In this document: positions 17,264 to 27,483 of the stretch, piece by piece
Numbering within the stretch: the stretch's first letter is position 1
Layout of the letters: each line of letters starts with the position of its first letter
NCBI RefSeq assembly: GCF_019797825.1
Contig: NZ_CP081855.1
Coordinates: 62,001-126,000 of the forward strand
From: Limosilactobacillus panis
GTDB taxonomy: Bacteria > Bacillota > Bacilli > Lactobacillales > Lactobacillaceae
Length of the DNA stretch: 64,000 bases
Direction: 5' to 3'
Program-made: the position numbers and the translations under genes
The notes under the pieces: generated by a model
The model's input: only the letters and a program-made list of their open reading frames with translations
Database searches by the model: none
Told to the model about the DNA's origin: nothing

Positions 17264-18772
17264 ATGGTAGTGCAATCAGTAATGTTTCAAGGAACCGCAT
17301 CGGATTCTGGAAAAAGCTGGATGGCTGCAGCGGTTTGCCGACTTTTGACAAATCAAGGGAAAAAGGTTGCACCGTTTAAATCACAAAACATGGCCCTAAA
17401 CTCGTTTATCACGGATCAAGGTGATGAGATGGGGCGGGCACAGGTTTACCAGGCGGAGGCAGCCCGGGTGAAACCAGACGTTAGAATGAATCCAATCCTG
17501 CTAAAACCCTCAACTGATCAAGATTCGCAAGTGATAGTAATGGGGAAAGTACTAACCGATATGGACGCAGCTAGTTATTATAAGTTTAAGCCTCAACTAA
17601 TTCCAGATATAAAGAAAGCTTACCAAGGACTTGCCATTGAGAATGATGCCATTATTTTAGAGGGAGCAGGAAGCCCAGCGGAGATTAACTTAAATGAAAA
17701 TGATATTGTAAATATGGGAATGGCGCGAATGGCTGCTGCGCCGGTGATCCTTGTTGCCGATATCGACAAGGGAGGTGTCTTTGCATCCATTTATGGCACC
17801 ATCAAATTACTGACAAAGGAAGACCAGCAACGAATCAAGGGAATTATTATTAACAAGTTTCGTGGTGATAAGACGCTCTTGGAGCCGGGGAACAAGATGA
17901 TTGAAAAGCTGACCGGTGTTCCTGTTATTGGGGTGTTACCGATGAGTGACGTCGATATTGATGAGGAAGATAGTGTTTCGCTAGTAAGGAAGCCGCGGCA
18001 AAAGAACCCGGCTAAGGCCCTTGATGTTGCGGTTGTTGACCTTAACAAAATCTCGAATTTTACTGATATCCATAGTCTAAAAATTCAGCCGGACGTGTCT
18101 GTTCGCTACGTTCTCAAGGCAGAAGAACTTGGTACCCCAGACTTATTAATCCTCCCTGGTAGTAAAAATACAAACGAGGATCTCGCCTCTTTGAAAAGAA
18201 ACGGTTTGGCTAAAGCGATTATACATGCCCATGCTGACGGGAGTGTAGTGATCGGCATTTGCGGTGGTTACCAAATTCTGGGTCGGACGCTTCGTGATCC
18301 CAATGGAATTGAATCACCAATCAAGGAGCAGACAGGGCTGGGCCTCCTTGATACAGAAACCATTTTCAACGAGCGAAAAACTACAACCCAGGCAACCGCT
18401 AAACGCAAGAATTATGTTCTTAAGGGCTATGAAATCCATATGGGAGCAACGAAACTCGGTCCGAATACAACACCATTTTCAATTATTCAAGAAACTAATG
18501 GCGAAGCAGAGCAGCGGGAAGACGGGGCAGTTAACGCTGACGAAACAGTTATCGGAACTTACCTTCACGGAATCTTTGATAATCCTTATTGGACACGCCA
18601 CCTCTTAAATCGGCTTCGGGTTGCTAAGGGGTTAGCACCATTAGTTAATACCATGGTTTCTATCAGTGAGTATAAAGATCAACAGTATGAAAAACTTGCG
18701 AAACTATTTGAAGAAAATGTTGATATGAAGAAGTTTAGTCAGATTCTACAGGATTCAACAAGGGATGATTAA
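17264..18772 (+). CDS. cbiP: Cobyric acid synthase (glutamine-hydrolysing)
   Basis: This 502-residue enzyme amidates side chains b, d, e and g of adenosylcobyrinic acid a,c-diamide. The N-terminal FQGTASDSGKSWM is the P-loop, KSQNMALNSFI and GRAQVYQAEAARVKPDVRMNP follow, and the amidotransferase part has ILPGSKNTNEDL and the nucleophile cysteine in VIGICGGYQILG. GGGGAGGAATAAATC precedes ATG 17264. It overlaps the next ORF region only at its stop. Confidence 0.94.
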   Translation: MVVQSVMFQGTASDSGKSWMAAAVCRLLTNQGKKVAPFKSQNMALNSFITDQGDEMGRAQVYQAEAARVKPDVRMNPILLKPSTDQDSQVIVMGKVLTDMDAASYYKFKPQLIPDIKKAYQGLAIENDAIILEGAGSPAEINLNENDIVNMGMARMAAAPVILVADIDKGGVFASIYGTIKLLTKEDQQRIKGIIINKFRGDKTLLEPGNKMIEKLTGVPVIGVLPMSDVDIDEEDSVSLVRKPRQKNPAKALDVAVVDLNKISNFTDIHSLKIQPDVSVRYVLKAEELGTPDLLILPGSKNTNEDLASLKRNGLAKAIIHAHADGSVVIGICGGYQILGRTLRDPNGIESPIKEQTGLGLLDTETIFNERKTTTQATAKRKNYVLKGYEIHMGATKLGPNTTPFSIIQETNGEAEQREDGAVNADETVIGTYLHGIFDNPYWTRHLLNRLRVAKGLAPLVNTMVSISEYKDQQYEKLAKLFEENVDMKKFSQILQDSTRDD

Positions 18773-18773
18773 A

Positions 18774-19235
18774 ATGATGAAGGCACCATATCCGATTATC
18801 TTAAACCTTGACCGTAAAAGGGTAGCGGTAATTGGTGGCGGTAAGGTTGCTCGTCGTAAAATTAAAAAAATAGTTGCGGCTGGTGTAAGACCAACCGTTA
18901 TCAGTCCGATGATTATTGATGATATTGACCCTTCACAGATTGACTGGGTTAAAGATAGCTATCACCGTAAATATGTGGAGAAAATGGATATTATTATTGC
19001 CTGCACTAATGATAAAGCAGTGAATAACCAGGTGAAGGCAGAAGCAACTCACTTTCAACTAGTAAATAATACAAGTGATAAGACTAATTCCGATTTCTAT
19101 AACCTGGCGACGCTTAGTTCAGATGACATGTTTATCAGCGTTTCAACAGTGGGGCGGTCTCCACGCTTTGCTAAAAAAGTAAAAAACGAGATTAAAGAAT
19201 GTGTCAGCAAAAAGTTTAATAAGGAGTTTGACTAG
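18774..19235 (+). CDS. Precorrin-2 dehydrogenase, SirC/CysG-N type
   Basis: This 153-residue protein is the size of the NAD-binding half of CysG/Met8. PIILNLDRKRVAVIGGGKVARRK is the Rossmann loop, and the pattern through STVGRSPRFAKKVKNEI fits siroheme synthase N-terminal proteins. It oxidises precorrin-2 to sirohydrochlorin, the substrate of CbiK. ATG 18774 is chosen because AAGGG at 18760-18764 is well spaced; ATG 18765 abuts it. hemA follows after two bases. Confidence 0.85.
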   Translation: MMKAPYPIILNLDRKRVAVIGGGKVARRKIKKIVAAGVRPTVISPMIIDDIDPSQIDWVKDSYHRKYVEKMDIIIACTNDKAVNNQVKAEATHFQLVNNTSDKTNSDFYNLATLSSDDMFISVSTVGRSPRFAKKVKNEIKECVSKKFNKEFD

Positions 19236-19237
19236 GA

Positions 19238-20506
19238 ATGTACTTGATGTGTGTAAGCTTGAATTATCATCAACTACCAATTGAATTACGGGAAAAATTC
19301 TCGTTCTCAGCTGCAGAAATTTCCCGGGCGGATAAACTTTTAAATGGTGAAAAAAGCATTCTAGAGAACCTATTAATCTCAACTTGTAATCGAACAGAAG
19401 TATACGCAGTGGTTGATCAAATTCATACAGGCCGCTACTATATCAAACGATTTTTGGCGGAATGGTTTCACTACACAGTTGATGATTTTAGTCAGTATGT
19501 CTCAATTAGCACTAAGGAAGTAGCGGTTGAACATCTTTTTCGGGTAATTACCGGTCTAGATTCACTAATTAAGGGTGAGCCGCAGATCCTTGGGCAAATG
19601 AAGGTTGCCTTTCAAGTTGCAACCGATCAAAAAACAACGGGAGTGATCCTTAATCACTTGTTCCAGCAGGCGATTACGTTTTCCAAACGAATGCATACAA
19701 AATACCGCGTAAGTGAACTTGCCCAGTCGTCAGGCCAGGCAGGACTACACCAAATCAAGACAGCTTTTGGGACCTTAAACGGTAAAACCTTAGCCGTTAT
19801 TGGGATGGGGCATATCGGCAAGCACACTGCTTATAATGCAAGTAACATGGGCTTTAGTAAGGTTCTCCTCTTGAACCGGACCGATGAAAGGGCCGCAACG
19901 ATTGCGGATAAATTACAAGGTGTGGTTGAGTCGCGCCCCTTTAACCAACTTGCGGATGTTGTAGAAAGTGTTGATGCTGCAGTTTTTGCTACAGCGGTGA
20001 AGCACCCCCTGTACCGAGCTAACGCAAAGACACGGGCAATCATTGTCGACTTAGGAGTTCCACGAAACGTGGCGGTTTCCGCAGGTAGTGAAGCTAAATA
20101 CTATGACATTGATAGTCTACATTCAATTCTGGATGCAAATAACGAAAAGAAAAAACAAATGCTAACGAAAATAGCTGCGGAGGTTCCCACCGAAGTTCAT
20201 GATTTTTATATTTGGGAAAAACAACTTCACATTGTGCCGGTGATCCGAGGCTTACGTGAGCATTCGTTGAAGATTGAAGCGGAAGCTTATGATAGCCTGT
20301 TACGTAAACTACCTGAATTGGACGCTCATGAGCGTAAAATTATCAGTAAGCACATGAAGAGTATTATAAACCAAATGATTAAGGGACCGATTAAGGAGAT
20401 TAAGGAGCTTTCGGTGACGCCGAGGGCAACGGATGATATTGACTTCTTCTGTAAGATTTTTGGAATGGACAACTTAAAGGTGGAGAATCAAAAAGATGAG
20501 AAGTAA
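19238..20506 (+). CDS. hemA: Glutamyl-tRNA reductase
   Basis: This 422-residue enzyme reduces Glu-tRNA(Glu) to glutamate-1-semialdehyde, the first committed step of tetrapyrrole synthesis. The catalytic Cys50 lies in LLISTCNRTEVYAV, GEPQILGQMKVAF follows, and VIGMGHIGKHTA is the NADPH loop. With hemL, hemB and hemC it forms the C5 route to the B12 ring. It overlaps hemC by 11 bases. Confidence 0.94.
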   Translation: MYLMCVSLNYHQLPIELREKFSFSAAEISRADKLLNGEKSILENLLISTCNRTEVYAVVDQIHTGRYYIKRFLAEWFHYTVDDFSQYVSISTKEVAVEHLFRVITGLDSLIKGEPQILGQMKVAFQVATDQKTTGVILNHLFQQAITFSKRMHTKYRVSELAQSSGQAGLHQIKTAFGTLNGKTLAVIGMGHIGKHTAYNASNMGFSKVLLLNRTDERAATIADKLQGVVESRPFNQLADVVESVDAAVFATAVKHPLYRANAKTRAIIVDLGVPRNVAVSAGSEAKYYDIDSLHSILDANNEKKKQMLTKIAAEVPTEVHDFYIWEKQLHIVPVIRGLREHSLKIEAEAYDSLLRKLPELDAHERKIISKHMKSIINQMIKGPIKEIKELSVTPRATDDIDFFCKIFGMDNLKVENQKDEK

Positions 20507-21413
20507 GGTAATTGTTGGTAGTCGTAAAAGTAAACTTGCGATGGCTCAGACAAAGTTAGTTATTGCAGCATTAGAAAAGTTTTTTCCGACTACCATTTTT
20601 GAAATAAGAAATGTCGTTACGGAGGGGGACCGAAACCGTCAGGCTAGCCTTGCCAAAATTGGTGGGAAGGGTGTCTTCGTAAAGGAAATTGAAGATGAGC
20701 TTGAAAACCAGACGATTGATTTTGCAGTTCACAGTTTAAAAGACGTTATGCCAACTTTACCAGCGGACCTTACCTTGGGAGCGTTTCCTAAGCGGGAGTC
20801 ACCATTTGATTGCTTAATTAGCCATGCTAAGTTCAGCCAACTTACTGACCTTCCCCAAGGTGCCCGGATTGGAACTAATAGTTTGCGCCGGCAGGGACAA
20901 TTACTGAGCATTCGTCCCGACTTAAAAATCATACCAATTAGGGGTAATATAGATACTAGGTTAAAGAAAATAGACAGTGAAAACCTTGAGGGTATAATTT
21001 TAGCTAACGCTGGATTAAGTCGGCTAAAAGTTGACCTTAGTGGTTATTATGTTCTGGATTTGAAGGACGTAATTGTGCCAGCGGTTGGTCAAGGATGTCT
21101 TGCTATCGAATGCCGAAAGGCTGATCAAAAAATTTGCCAAATGCTTGACCAAATTAATGATCCTCAGTCTGAACAATGTATTCATATTGAACGAGAATTT
21201 ATGCGTGAGCTCGGTGGAAGCTGTAATTTTCCAATTGGTGGTTATGCCTATGCCAAAGAGGGCAAGCTATTTTTTAATGGTTTAATTGCTTCACCAAGCG
21301 GGGAACACGTAATTAAAGCGGAAAGAGTTCCTGCCAATAACCCTGGAGTTGGCAAGCGGGTTGCTGATCAGTTATTGGCAAGAGATAAATTTGGAATTAT
21401 TGAAGGAGATTAG
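20496..21413 (+). CDS. hemC: Hydroxymethylbilane synthase
   Basis: This 305-residue deaminase polymerises four porphobilinogens. [41 protein letters not shown], and [14 protein letters not shown] with the dipyrromethane-cofactor cysteine (near residue 240) are all present. It begins inside the end of hemA. Confidence 0.95.
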   Translation: MRSKVIVGSRKSKLAMAQTKLVIAALEKFFPTTIFEIRNVVTEGDRNRQASLAKIGGKGVFVKEIEDELENQTIDFAVHSLKDVMPTLPADLTLGAFPKRESPFDCLISHAKFSQLTDLPQGARIGTNSLRRQGQLLSIRPDLKIIPIRGNIDTRLKKIDSENLEGIILANAGLSRLKVDLSGYYVLDLKDVIVPAVGQGCLAIECRKADQKICQMLDQINDPQSEQCIHIEREFMRELGGSCNFPIGGYAYAKEGKLFFNGLIASPSGEHVIKAERVPANNPGVGKRVADQLLARDKFGIIEGD

Positions 21414-21417
21414 GAAT

Positions 21418-22389
21418 ATGTTGCAATTTGATCGTCACCGTCGTTTAAGAACGAGCGCTGCTATGCGTGATTTAGTAAGGGAGACACATTTAAATAAGGA
21501 TGACTTAATTATGCCCGTCTTTGTCGATGCCACGATTGAGGATCGGGAAGAAATTCCTTCGATGCCGGGGATTTACCGTTACAGTGTTAATTCAATTCTT
21601 GATGAGATTAAGGACATCGTTAACCTAGGAATTAAGTCAATTATTATCTTTGGGGTTCCTGATAAGAAGGACAAATACGGAACTGGTGCTTGGGAGGACA
21701 ACGGAATCGTCCAGCAAGCGATCCGCCTGATTAAGAAGACTTACCCTGACTTAATCGTAATTGCTGATACTTGTCTGTGTGAATACACAAGTACCGGTCA
21801 CTGCGGGATTCTTCGTGACGGTGTTGTGTTGAATGATGAATCCTTAAAATACCTTACTAAGACTGCGGTCAGTCAAGTAAAGGCAGGTGCGGACATTATT
21901 GCACCATCGAATGCAATGGATGGTTATGTTGCAGCTATCCGACACGGTCTAGACGAAGCGGGATACAAAAACACTCCAATCATGTCATATGCTGTTAAGT
22001 TTGCTTCTTCATTCTATGGTCCGTTCCGGGATGCCGCTGATGGCTCACCAAAGGAGGGGCCTAAAGATCGGAAGACCTACCAAATGGATCCAGCTAACCG
22101 CTTGGAGGCCTTGCGGGAAATTGCTAGTGATGAAAAAGAGGGTGCTGACTTTGTAATGGTTAAGCCAGCGATGGCCTTCCTTGACGTGATGCGGGAAGTT
22201 CGTAACCATACGCTTTTACCGTTGGTTGCTTATAATGTATCTGGTGAATATGCGATGATCAAGGCGGCTGCAGCAAATGGGTGGATTAATGAAGAGCAGA
22301 TTGTTTATGAAACCCTTGTTGGAATGAAGCGGGCAGGTGCTGACCTGATCATTACCTACTTTGCAAAAGATGTCGCAAAGAAGCTTTAA
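21418..22389 (+). CDS. hemB: Porphobilinogen synthase (delta-aminolevulinate dehydratase)
   Basis: This 323-residue enzyme joins two 5-aminolevulinates. [18 protein letters not shown] at the start, [16 protein letters not shown] (metal-binding cysteine region), [16 protein letters not shown] with one active-site lysine and [10 protein letters not shown] with the Schiff-base lysine are conserved. GAAGGAGA precedes ATG 21418, four bases after the hemC stop. Confidence 0.95.
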   Translation: MLQFDRHRRLRTSAAMRDLVRETHLNKDDLIMPVFVDATIEDREEIPSMPGIYRYSVNSILDEIKDIVNLGIKSIIIFGVPDKKDKYGTGAWEDNGIVQQAIRLIKKTYPDLIVIADTCLCEYTSTGHCGILRDGVVLNDESLKYLTKTAVSQVKAGADIIAPSNAMDGYVAAIRHGLDEAGYKNTPIMSYAVKFASSFYGPFRDAADGSPKEGPKDRKTYQMDPANRLEALREIASDEKEGADFVMVKPAMAFLDVMREVRNHTLLPLVAYNVSGEYAMIKAAAANGWINEEQIVYETLVGMKRAGADLIITYFAKDVAKKL

Positions 22390-22408
22390 TTGATAGGTGG
22401 TTTTACTT

Positions 22409-23704
22409 TTGACTTTAAATAACGCAAAATCAAAGGCGGCGTTTAAAGAAGCGCAGCAATACATGCCAGGTGGTGTTAATAGTCCAGTGCGGGCGTTTAA
22501 GAACGTTGGCGGGGATCCATTATTCATTCACCATGGCAAGAATGAATATATTTATGATATTGATGGTAATAAGTACATTGACTATGTTTTATCATGGGGG
22601 CCGCTGATTCTTGGACATGCTGATGACCATGTTGTTGCTGAACTGGATAAAGCCGTTGCTAAGGGAACGAGTTATGGTGCTCCAACCCTCCAAGAGACAA
22701 AATTAGCTAAGATTGTTAATCAGATTATGCCATCAATTGAAATGATTCGAATGGTTTCTTCAGGGACCGAAGCAACGATGAGCGCTATTCGGCTCGCCCG
22801 AGGTTACACCCACCGGGAAAAGATTGTTAAGTTTATCGGTAACTACCACGGTCACAGTGATTCACTATTGGTTGATGCGGGCTCTGGTCTTGCAACATTT
22901 GGTATTAATACGTCACCAGGTGTCCCAGATGATCTTGCTTATGATACACTGACGGTAGCCTATAATGACGTGGCTGGGGTTAAGAAACTTTTCGCTGAGC
23001 ATGGGGATGAAATTGCTTGTGCCATTGTTGAACCTGTTGCTGGTAACATGGGGGTAATTCCTGGGACCCAAGAATTCCTGCAAACGCTTCGTGATGTTAC
23101 TAAGAGGCATGGTGCTCTCCTAATCTTTGATGAAGTTATGTCTGGTTTCCGGGCCGCATACCATGGTGTCCAGAGTTTGGTTAACATCACACCTGACTTA
23201 ACAACGCTTGGGAAGGTTATCGGTGGCGGCTTACCAGTTGGGGCCTTTGGTGGCCGGCGTGACATTATGGAAAATATCACCCCTGCCGGTAATATTTACC
23301 ATGCTGGAACGCTTTCTGGTAACCCATTAGCAATGACTGGTGGTATTAGTACTTTAGAACAGCTGACATCTGAAGACTATAGCAAGATGGATAAGCGAGT
23401 AACTGCTTTGACTGATGGTATCAAGGCCGCTGCAGATAAGTACGGGGTACCAATGACTGTCCACCACGTTGGAACAATGTGGAGCTACTTCTATAATGAT
23501 AACCCAATCAATAATTTTGATGATGTTAAGGCATGTGACCAGCAGCTCTTTGAAAAGTGCTTCTGGAAGTTACTTGAAAATGGCGTTTATGTTGCACCAT
23601 CGCAATTTGAGACTAACTTTATCTCAACAAAGCACACAGACGAGGACATTGAAAAAACAATCGCGGCATTTGATGCAGCATTTAAAGCAGCAACCAATAA
23701 TTAG
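22409..23704 (+). CDS. hemL: Glutamate-1-semialdehyde 2,1-aminomutase
   Basis: This 431-residue PLP enzyme makes 5-aminolevulinate. [44 protein letters not shown] and the PLP lysine in [17 protein letters not shown] are the family blocks. I prefer TTG 22409 (nine bases after AGGTGG); a GTG at 22397 would lie within that site. A terminator-like hairpin follows at once. Confidence 0.94.
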   Translation: MTLNNAKSKAAFKEAQQYMPGGVNSPVRAFKNVGGDPLFIHHGKNEYIYDIDGNKYIDYVLSWGPLILGHADDHVVAELDKAVAKGTSYGAPTLQETKLAKIVNQIMPSIEMIRMVSSGTEATMSAIRLARGYTHREKIVKFIGNYHGHSDSLLVDAGSGLATFGINTSPGVPDDLAYDTLTVAYNDVAGVKKLFAEHGDEIACAIVEPVAGNMGVIPGTQEFLQTLRDVTKRHGALLIFDEVMSGFRAAYHGVQSLVNITPDLTTLGKVIGGGLPVGAFGGRRDIMENITPAGNIYHAGTLSGNPLAMTGGISTLEQLTSEDYSKMDKRVTALTDGIKAAADKYGVPMTVHHVGTMWSYFYNDNPINNFDDVKACDQQLFEKCFWKLLENGVYVAPSQFETNFISTKHTDEDIEKTIAAFDAAFKAATNN

Positions 23705-23711
23705 AATTCAC

Positions 23712-23746
23712 AAAGGCTGGGGCAATAACTTGTCACGGCCTTTTTT
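23712..23746 (+). terminator. Intrinsic terminator or attenuator between hemL and cobU
   Basis: AAAGGCTG (23712-23719) pairs with CGGCCTTT (23736-23743, one G-U pair), followed by T-rich sequence (TTTTTT at 23741-23746). It splits the otherwise continuous operon. The cobU start lies only 14 bases beyond, so some read-through or coupling is likely. Confidence 0.6.
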
Positions 23747-23759
23747 AGAAGGTGAAGTA

Positions 23760-24350
23760 ATGGAAAATGATAATCTGACACTTGTCCTTGGCGGTGCGAA
23801 GAGTGGAAAGTCTGAGTTTGCTGAGAGCTTGTACTCTCGTGACCAACGTGTTTGCTATATTGCAACCGGGGTGGTCAAAAATCCTGACGGAGAGATGCAG
23901 TTACGAATTAAGCGTCACCAGGCCCGCCGTTCAAGTAAATGGACAACAGCTGAACAATACCGAGGAGTTGCTGACTTAATTATTAAGCACCCGCTTGATG
24001 GCTACCTTCTTGACGATGCGATTATGCTTGTGACTAATCTCTTTTATGATGATGTTTTGACTAGGACATCAGCCGAAAAAATTGATGAATACTTGTCGAC
24101 GGCCACCATGGATGAATTTGCCCGTCTTCGTCATATGATTCTGCATGAGTGGGGGAAAATACTCCAGGTTCAGGCAGCGACAGGTCAGTCAATGGTAATC
24201 GTTAGTGATGAGGTTGGTCTTGGTGTTGTACCCGCCACAAAGCAGACTCGGGTTCTTCGCGATCTGTATGGTGAAGTTAACCAACTAATTGCTAAGCAGG
24301 CAGAGAATGTCTATTTTGTAGTCAGTGGAATTCCACAAAAGATAAAGTAG
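23760..24350 (+). CDS. cobU: Adenosylcobinamide kinase / guanylyltransferase
   Basis: This 196-residue bifunctional enzyme phosphorylates adenosylcobinamide and transfers GMP. The P-loop is LVLGGAKSGKSEFAE, and RIKRHQARRSS holds the histidine that becomes guanylylated in CobU. ATG 23760 follows GAAGGTGAAG. It starts the nucleotide-loop group cobU-cobS-cobC. Confidence 0.93.
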   Translation: MENDNLTLVLGGAKSGKSEFAESLYSRDQRVCYIATGVVKNPDGEMQLRIKRHQARRSSKWTTAEQYRGVADLIIKHPLDGYLLDDAIMLVTNLFYDDVLTRTSAEKIDEYLSTATMDEFARLRHMILHEWGKILQVQAATGQSMVIVSDEVGLGVVPATKQTRVLRDLYGEVNQLIAKQAENVYFVVSGIPQKIK

Positions 24351-24358
24351 GTGGCAAA

Positions 24359-25117
24359 ATGGGGAAAGCATTAATTTTATTTGCGCAATTTTTTACTAAG
24401 TTAAATATTCCAGTTCCAATTGATGATGCAACTAATAAGTTTAAAACCAGTATTCAATATATTACCCTGTTTGGGTTCCTTCTTGGTTGCATTGAAGGCC
24501 TTATTTTCTGGGGATTTAGTTATCTCTTTCCAATCTGGTTTGCCTGGGTACTCTATTGGATCACTGATGGCCTTTTAACGGGGGGCTTTCACCTAGATGC
24601 CCTGGCTGATACGGCAGATGGTTTCTTTTCGTCACGGACAGCAGATAAAATATTTAAAATTATGAAGGATAGTCGTTTAGGGACGATGGGAAGTCTAGCA
24701 CTGATTTACTACTACGCCCTAGTAGTTAGCTTAGGAATAATCATTAGTCCATCCCTTGACCGACTCCACCTTGTTCTCTTGACCGTTTGCTTAACGATGT
24801 TGACAAAGACAGGAGTGTCATTGCTTTTTTACAAAATGGTATACCCAGGTAATAAAAAAGGGCTTTCGAATATTTGGTTAGGGATTCAGCCCTGGCGAAT
24901 TGCAGTTGCCCAAGTTTTTTCACTGGTGGTGACTACTTTGTGTTTTGCCTGGCAAGGTTTGGTTGCCTACCTGATGATTCCCTTGATAGCTTATTTTTAT
25001 CGGCGGAAAATTATGCAGGTGTTGGGTGGAACACCAGGAGACACGCTAGGGGCGTTTGCTACTTTGGCCCCGCTAATTTTTCTGATGACGTTGACAATCT
25101 TAACGAGGTTTAGCTAA
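24359..25117 (+). CDS. cobS: Adenosylcobinamide-GDP ribazoletransferase (cobalamin-5'-phosphate synthase)
   Basis: This 252-residue polytopic membrane enzyme joins the lower-ligand nucleotide to adenosylcobinamide-GDP. GGFHLDALADTADGFFSS with the catalytic aspartates near residue 80 and DSRLGTMGSLALI near 103 are the CobS signature. It overlaps cobC by one base (TAATG). Confidence 0.93.
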   Translation: MGKALILFAQFFTKLNIPVPIDDATNKFKTSIQYITLFGFLLGCIEGLIFWGFSYLFPIWFAWVLYWITDGLLTGGFHLDALADTADGFFSSRTADKIFKIMKDSRLGTMGSLALIYYYALVVSLGIIISPSLDRLHLVLLTVCLTMLTKTGVSLLFYKMVYPGNKKGLSNIWLGIQPWRIAVAQVFSLVVTTLCFAWQGLVAYLMIPLIAYFYRRKIMQVLGGTPGDTLGAFATLAPLIFLMTLTILTRFS

Positions 25118-25707
25118 TGAAATTATTATTAGCCCGGCACGGGGAAACAGACTACAATCGACAGCGAAAATTTTATGGCAGTGCCGATGTTAGCTTAGAT
25201 AAGCATGGAAGACAGCAGGCCCAGGCGTTGGCAGAAAAGATTGCTGTCATGCGGCCAACTTTGCTCGTGCAGACAAACCTACGGCGAACCCAGCAGACCA
25301 TCCGTCCCGTCTGCGCAAAATTCCCAACGATACCAATTATTACTTTGCCGAGCTTTGCGGAAAAGGGGTTTGGCAAGTGGGAAGGACTGGATGCTGATGA
25401 AATTGAGGCTCAGTATCCAGAAGAATGGAATAAGTGGCTGCGGGCTCCATTGACCTATACCCCACCGACTATTGAGCCCTTTGTAAATTTTGAAGAACGG
25501 GTCCACCAGGGCTTGCAATGGCTTTTACAACACTTAGCTGAGGAAGATACGGTCTTCATTGTTGCTCACCTTGGCACACTGCGGCTAATTTACCAAGACC
25601 TAGTAGATTCATCAGTAAATTTCTATTCACTTGATTTTAAAGCAGCCTGTTTCAGTTTAATTGAGTTAAAGGATGGCAAGACACGACAAGTACAATTTAA
25701 CCAATAG
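25117..25707 (+). CDS. cobC: Alpha-ribazole-5'-phosphate phosphatase
   Basis: This 196-residue histidine phosphatase has the LLLARHGETDYNRQRKFYG motif (phosphohistidine at residue 8) and the second histidine in VFIVAHLGTLRLI. Position between cobS and hemD/cobT supports the B12 role, removing the 5'-phosphate from alpha-ribazole phosphate or cobalamin phosphate. The family is broad, so the assignment leans on context. Confidence 0.88.
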   Translation: MKLLLARHGETDYNRQRKFYGSADVSLDKHGRQQAQALAEKIAVMRPTLLVQTNLRRTQQTIRPVCAKFPTIPIITLPSFAEKGFGKWEGLDADEIEAQYPEEWNKWLRAPLTYTPPTIEPFVNFEERVHQGLQWLLQHLAEEDTVFIVAHLGTLRLIYQDLVDSSVNFYSLDFKAACFSLIELKDGKTRQVQFNQ

Positions 25708-25721
25708 GGAGATGAGAAGTA

Positions 25722-26429
25722 ATGGCAATTTTAATTACGTACCCCAAGAATAAAGTTCCAGTTTATTGGCGAATCAAGTTAGAGCAGAAAGATGATGTAA
25801 TTTATTTTCCTTTTCGTGTTTTGAAAGCGGTTAAATTAAGTACAGCTGCAAAAAAGGAAATTAAAGGGAGCCGGAATCTAGTGATCACTAGCCTTTTTGG
25901 TGCTCAAGTTTTCTGCGACCACCTAAAAAAACTAAATTCAAGGGCGCCGATTTATGTGCTTAGTGAAAAGATTAAGGATATGCTAGTGACGGTTAATAAC
26001 CCAGTTGAAGTTGCTATTGGTGAGAATCGAGCAGCCCTCTTGGCGATGCTGAAAGACAGGGGGATTACAGATGTTTGCTGGCTGATTGGTAATAAGGCAG
26101 AAAAGTATTACCGAGACTTCATTGGTGAAAAAGTTGTTATTTACAGTAATAGCTGGGACCAGGTTCACGAAGGCAGGGCTCTCAAGCTTTTTATGAAGCA
26201 GCGTATTACAAGCGCCCTCGTCACGAGTCCATCTAATTTTGACCGGATGTATAAGGTTATGACACGGGTTGATAGTATTGAGTATCGCCGAATCAACTAT
26301 TATGTTCTCGGGAAGAGTACTGGTAACTACCTGAAGGAAAAAGGGTTAAAGGTGATTTTTCCTAATTGTAAGGAAAAGGTTCTCGAAAATGTATTAGACA
26401 ACTTATGGCACTATGAAAGGGAACATTAA
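25722..26429 (+). CDS. hemD: Uroporphyrinogen-III synthase candidate (stand-alone)
   Basis: This 235-residue protein begins ILITYPKNKVPVYWRIKL and has alternating alpha/beta segments with VITSLFGAQVFCDHLK, IGNKAEKYYRDFI and ALVTSPSNFDRMYKV, which fit the two-lobed HemD fold. Conservation in this family is very low, so the call rests on fold pattern and position. It would cyclise hydroxymethylbilane. A HemD-like domain is also fused to CobA at 11753. Confidence 0.75.
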   Translation: MAILITYPKNKVPVYWRIKLEQKDDVIYFPFRVLKAVKLSTAAKKEIKGSRNLVITSLFGAQVFCDHLKKLNSRAPIYVLSEKIKDMLVTVNNPVEVAIGENRAALLAMLKDRGITDVCWLIGNKAEKYYRDFIGEKVVIYSNSWDQVHEGRALKLFMKQRITSALVTSPSNFDRMYKVMTRVDSIEYRRINYYVLGKSTGNYLKEKGLKVIFPNCKEKVLENVLDNLWHYEREH

Positions 26430-26430
26430 A

Positions 26431-27483
26431 ATGAGATATAATGAGAGCTTGCCCCAGTCTTTAGATAAGGGGCAGATGACAGCAATGCAGAAGCGAATGG
26501 ATAATTTAGCTAAGCCAATCAAAGGGCTGGGGCGGTTGGAAGAATTGGCAGACCACCTAGCGGGGATTTACCAAACAACGGACTTTGATGTTCAGCCGCG
26601 CAAGTGCTTAGTCTTTGCGGCGGATAATGGAGTTGTTCACGAAGGGGTTTCCGCTAGTCCACAGAAAATTACCGCAATCCAAGCGGTTAACATGATGAAG
26701 GGTCACACAACGGTAGCAGCATTAGCAAAGGCCTATAATTGTGCGTTGCAGGTGTATGACCTGGGAATTAAAAGCGATCTCCACTCACCTTTAGTCAAGG
26801 TTCATAAAATTCGGCGTGAAACTGGTGATATGTTAGTAGAACCAGCAATGACAGTGGCACAGGCAGAAGAAGCACTTCAGTACGGCTTTGATGCAGGGAT
26901 AACAGCTTTTAACGAGGGCAACCAGGTTATTATCGCTGGTGAGTTGGGGATGGGCAATACTACCGCGGCTTCAGCGATGATTGCTGCACTTCTCGGCAAA
27001 AGTGGTGCGGAAGTGGTTGGACGGGGATCGAATATTTCCGATGAACGTTTGGCTCACAAGGTCGATGTTGTAAATGCTAGCTTAGCCCGGGCCGGCCTAG
27101 CAGGAAAAAGGAGTACCGATCCACTTAAGGTATTAAGTGAGGTTGGGGCGCTTGAACTCGGAGCAATGGCCGGAACTATGCTTTCCGCTGGAGTAATGCA
27201 CAGGCCGGTGCTCCTTGACGGCTTCTTATCATATTCAGCTGCTTTGCTAGCAAACACTATCCAACCAGGCCTGACGGATTACATGATTCCTAGCCATAAG
27301 TCCAAGGAGCAGGGTTCACAAATCGTACTCTCAGCGCTCGGTCTTGATCCTTACATTGATATCAATATGTGTGTCGGTGAAGGAAGCGGTGCAATGATGC
27401 TCTTGCCGTGGCTAGATGGAATAAAGGCAATTTTAATGAATATGAATACGTTGCAGGAAATGGATTTCAATTTTATCCCCTAA
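26431..27483 (+). CDS. cobT: Nicotinate-nucleotide:base phosphoribosyltransferase
   Basis: This 350-residue enzyme activates the lower-ligand base as alpha-ribotide. CLVFAADNGVVHEGVSASP, GELGMGNTTAASAMIAALLG and the C-terminal GEGSGAMMLLPWLD with the catalytic glutamate are CobT blocks. No bluB is seen here, so adenine (pseudocobalamin) may be the base, as known for L. reuteri. ATG 26431 lies nine bases after AAAGGG, directly behind the hemD stop. Confidence 0.93.
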   Translation: MRYNESLPQSLDKGQMTAMQKRMDNLAKPIKGLGRLEELADHLAGIYQTTDFDVQPRKCLVFAADNGVVHEGVSASPQKITAIQAVNMMKGHTTVAALAKAYNCALQVYDLGIKSDLHSPLVKVHKIRRETGDMLVEPAMTVAQAEEALQYGFDAGITAFNEGNQVIIAGELGMGNTTAASAMIAALLGKSGAEVVGRGSNISDERLAHKVDVVNASLARAGLAGKRSTDPLKVLSEVGALELGAMAGTMLSAGVMHRPVLLDGFLSYSAALLANTIQPGLTDYMIPSHKSKEQGSQIVLSALGLDPYIDINMCVGEGSGAMMLLPWLDGIKAILMNMNTLQEMDFNFIP

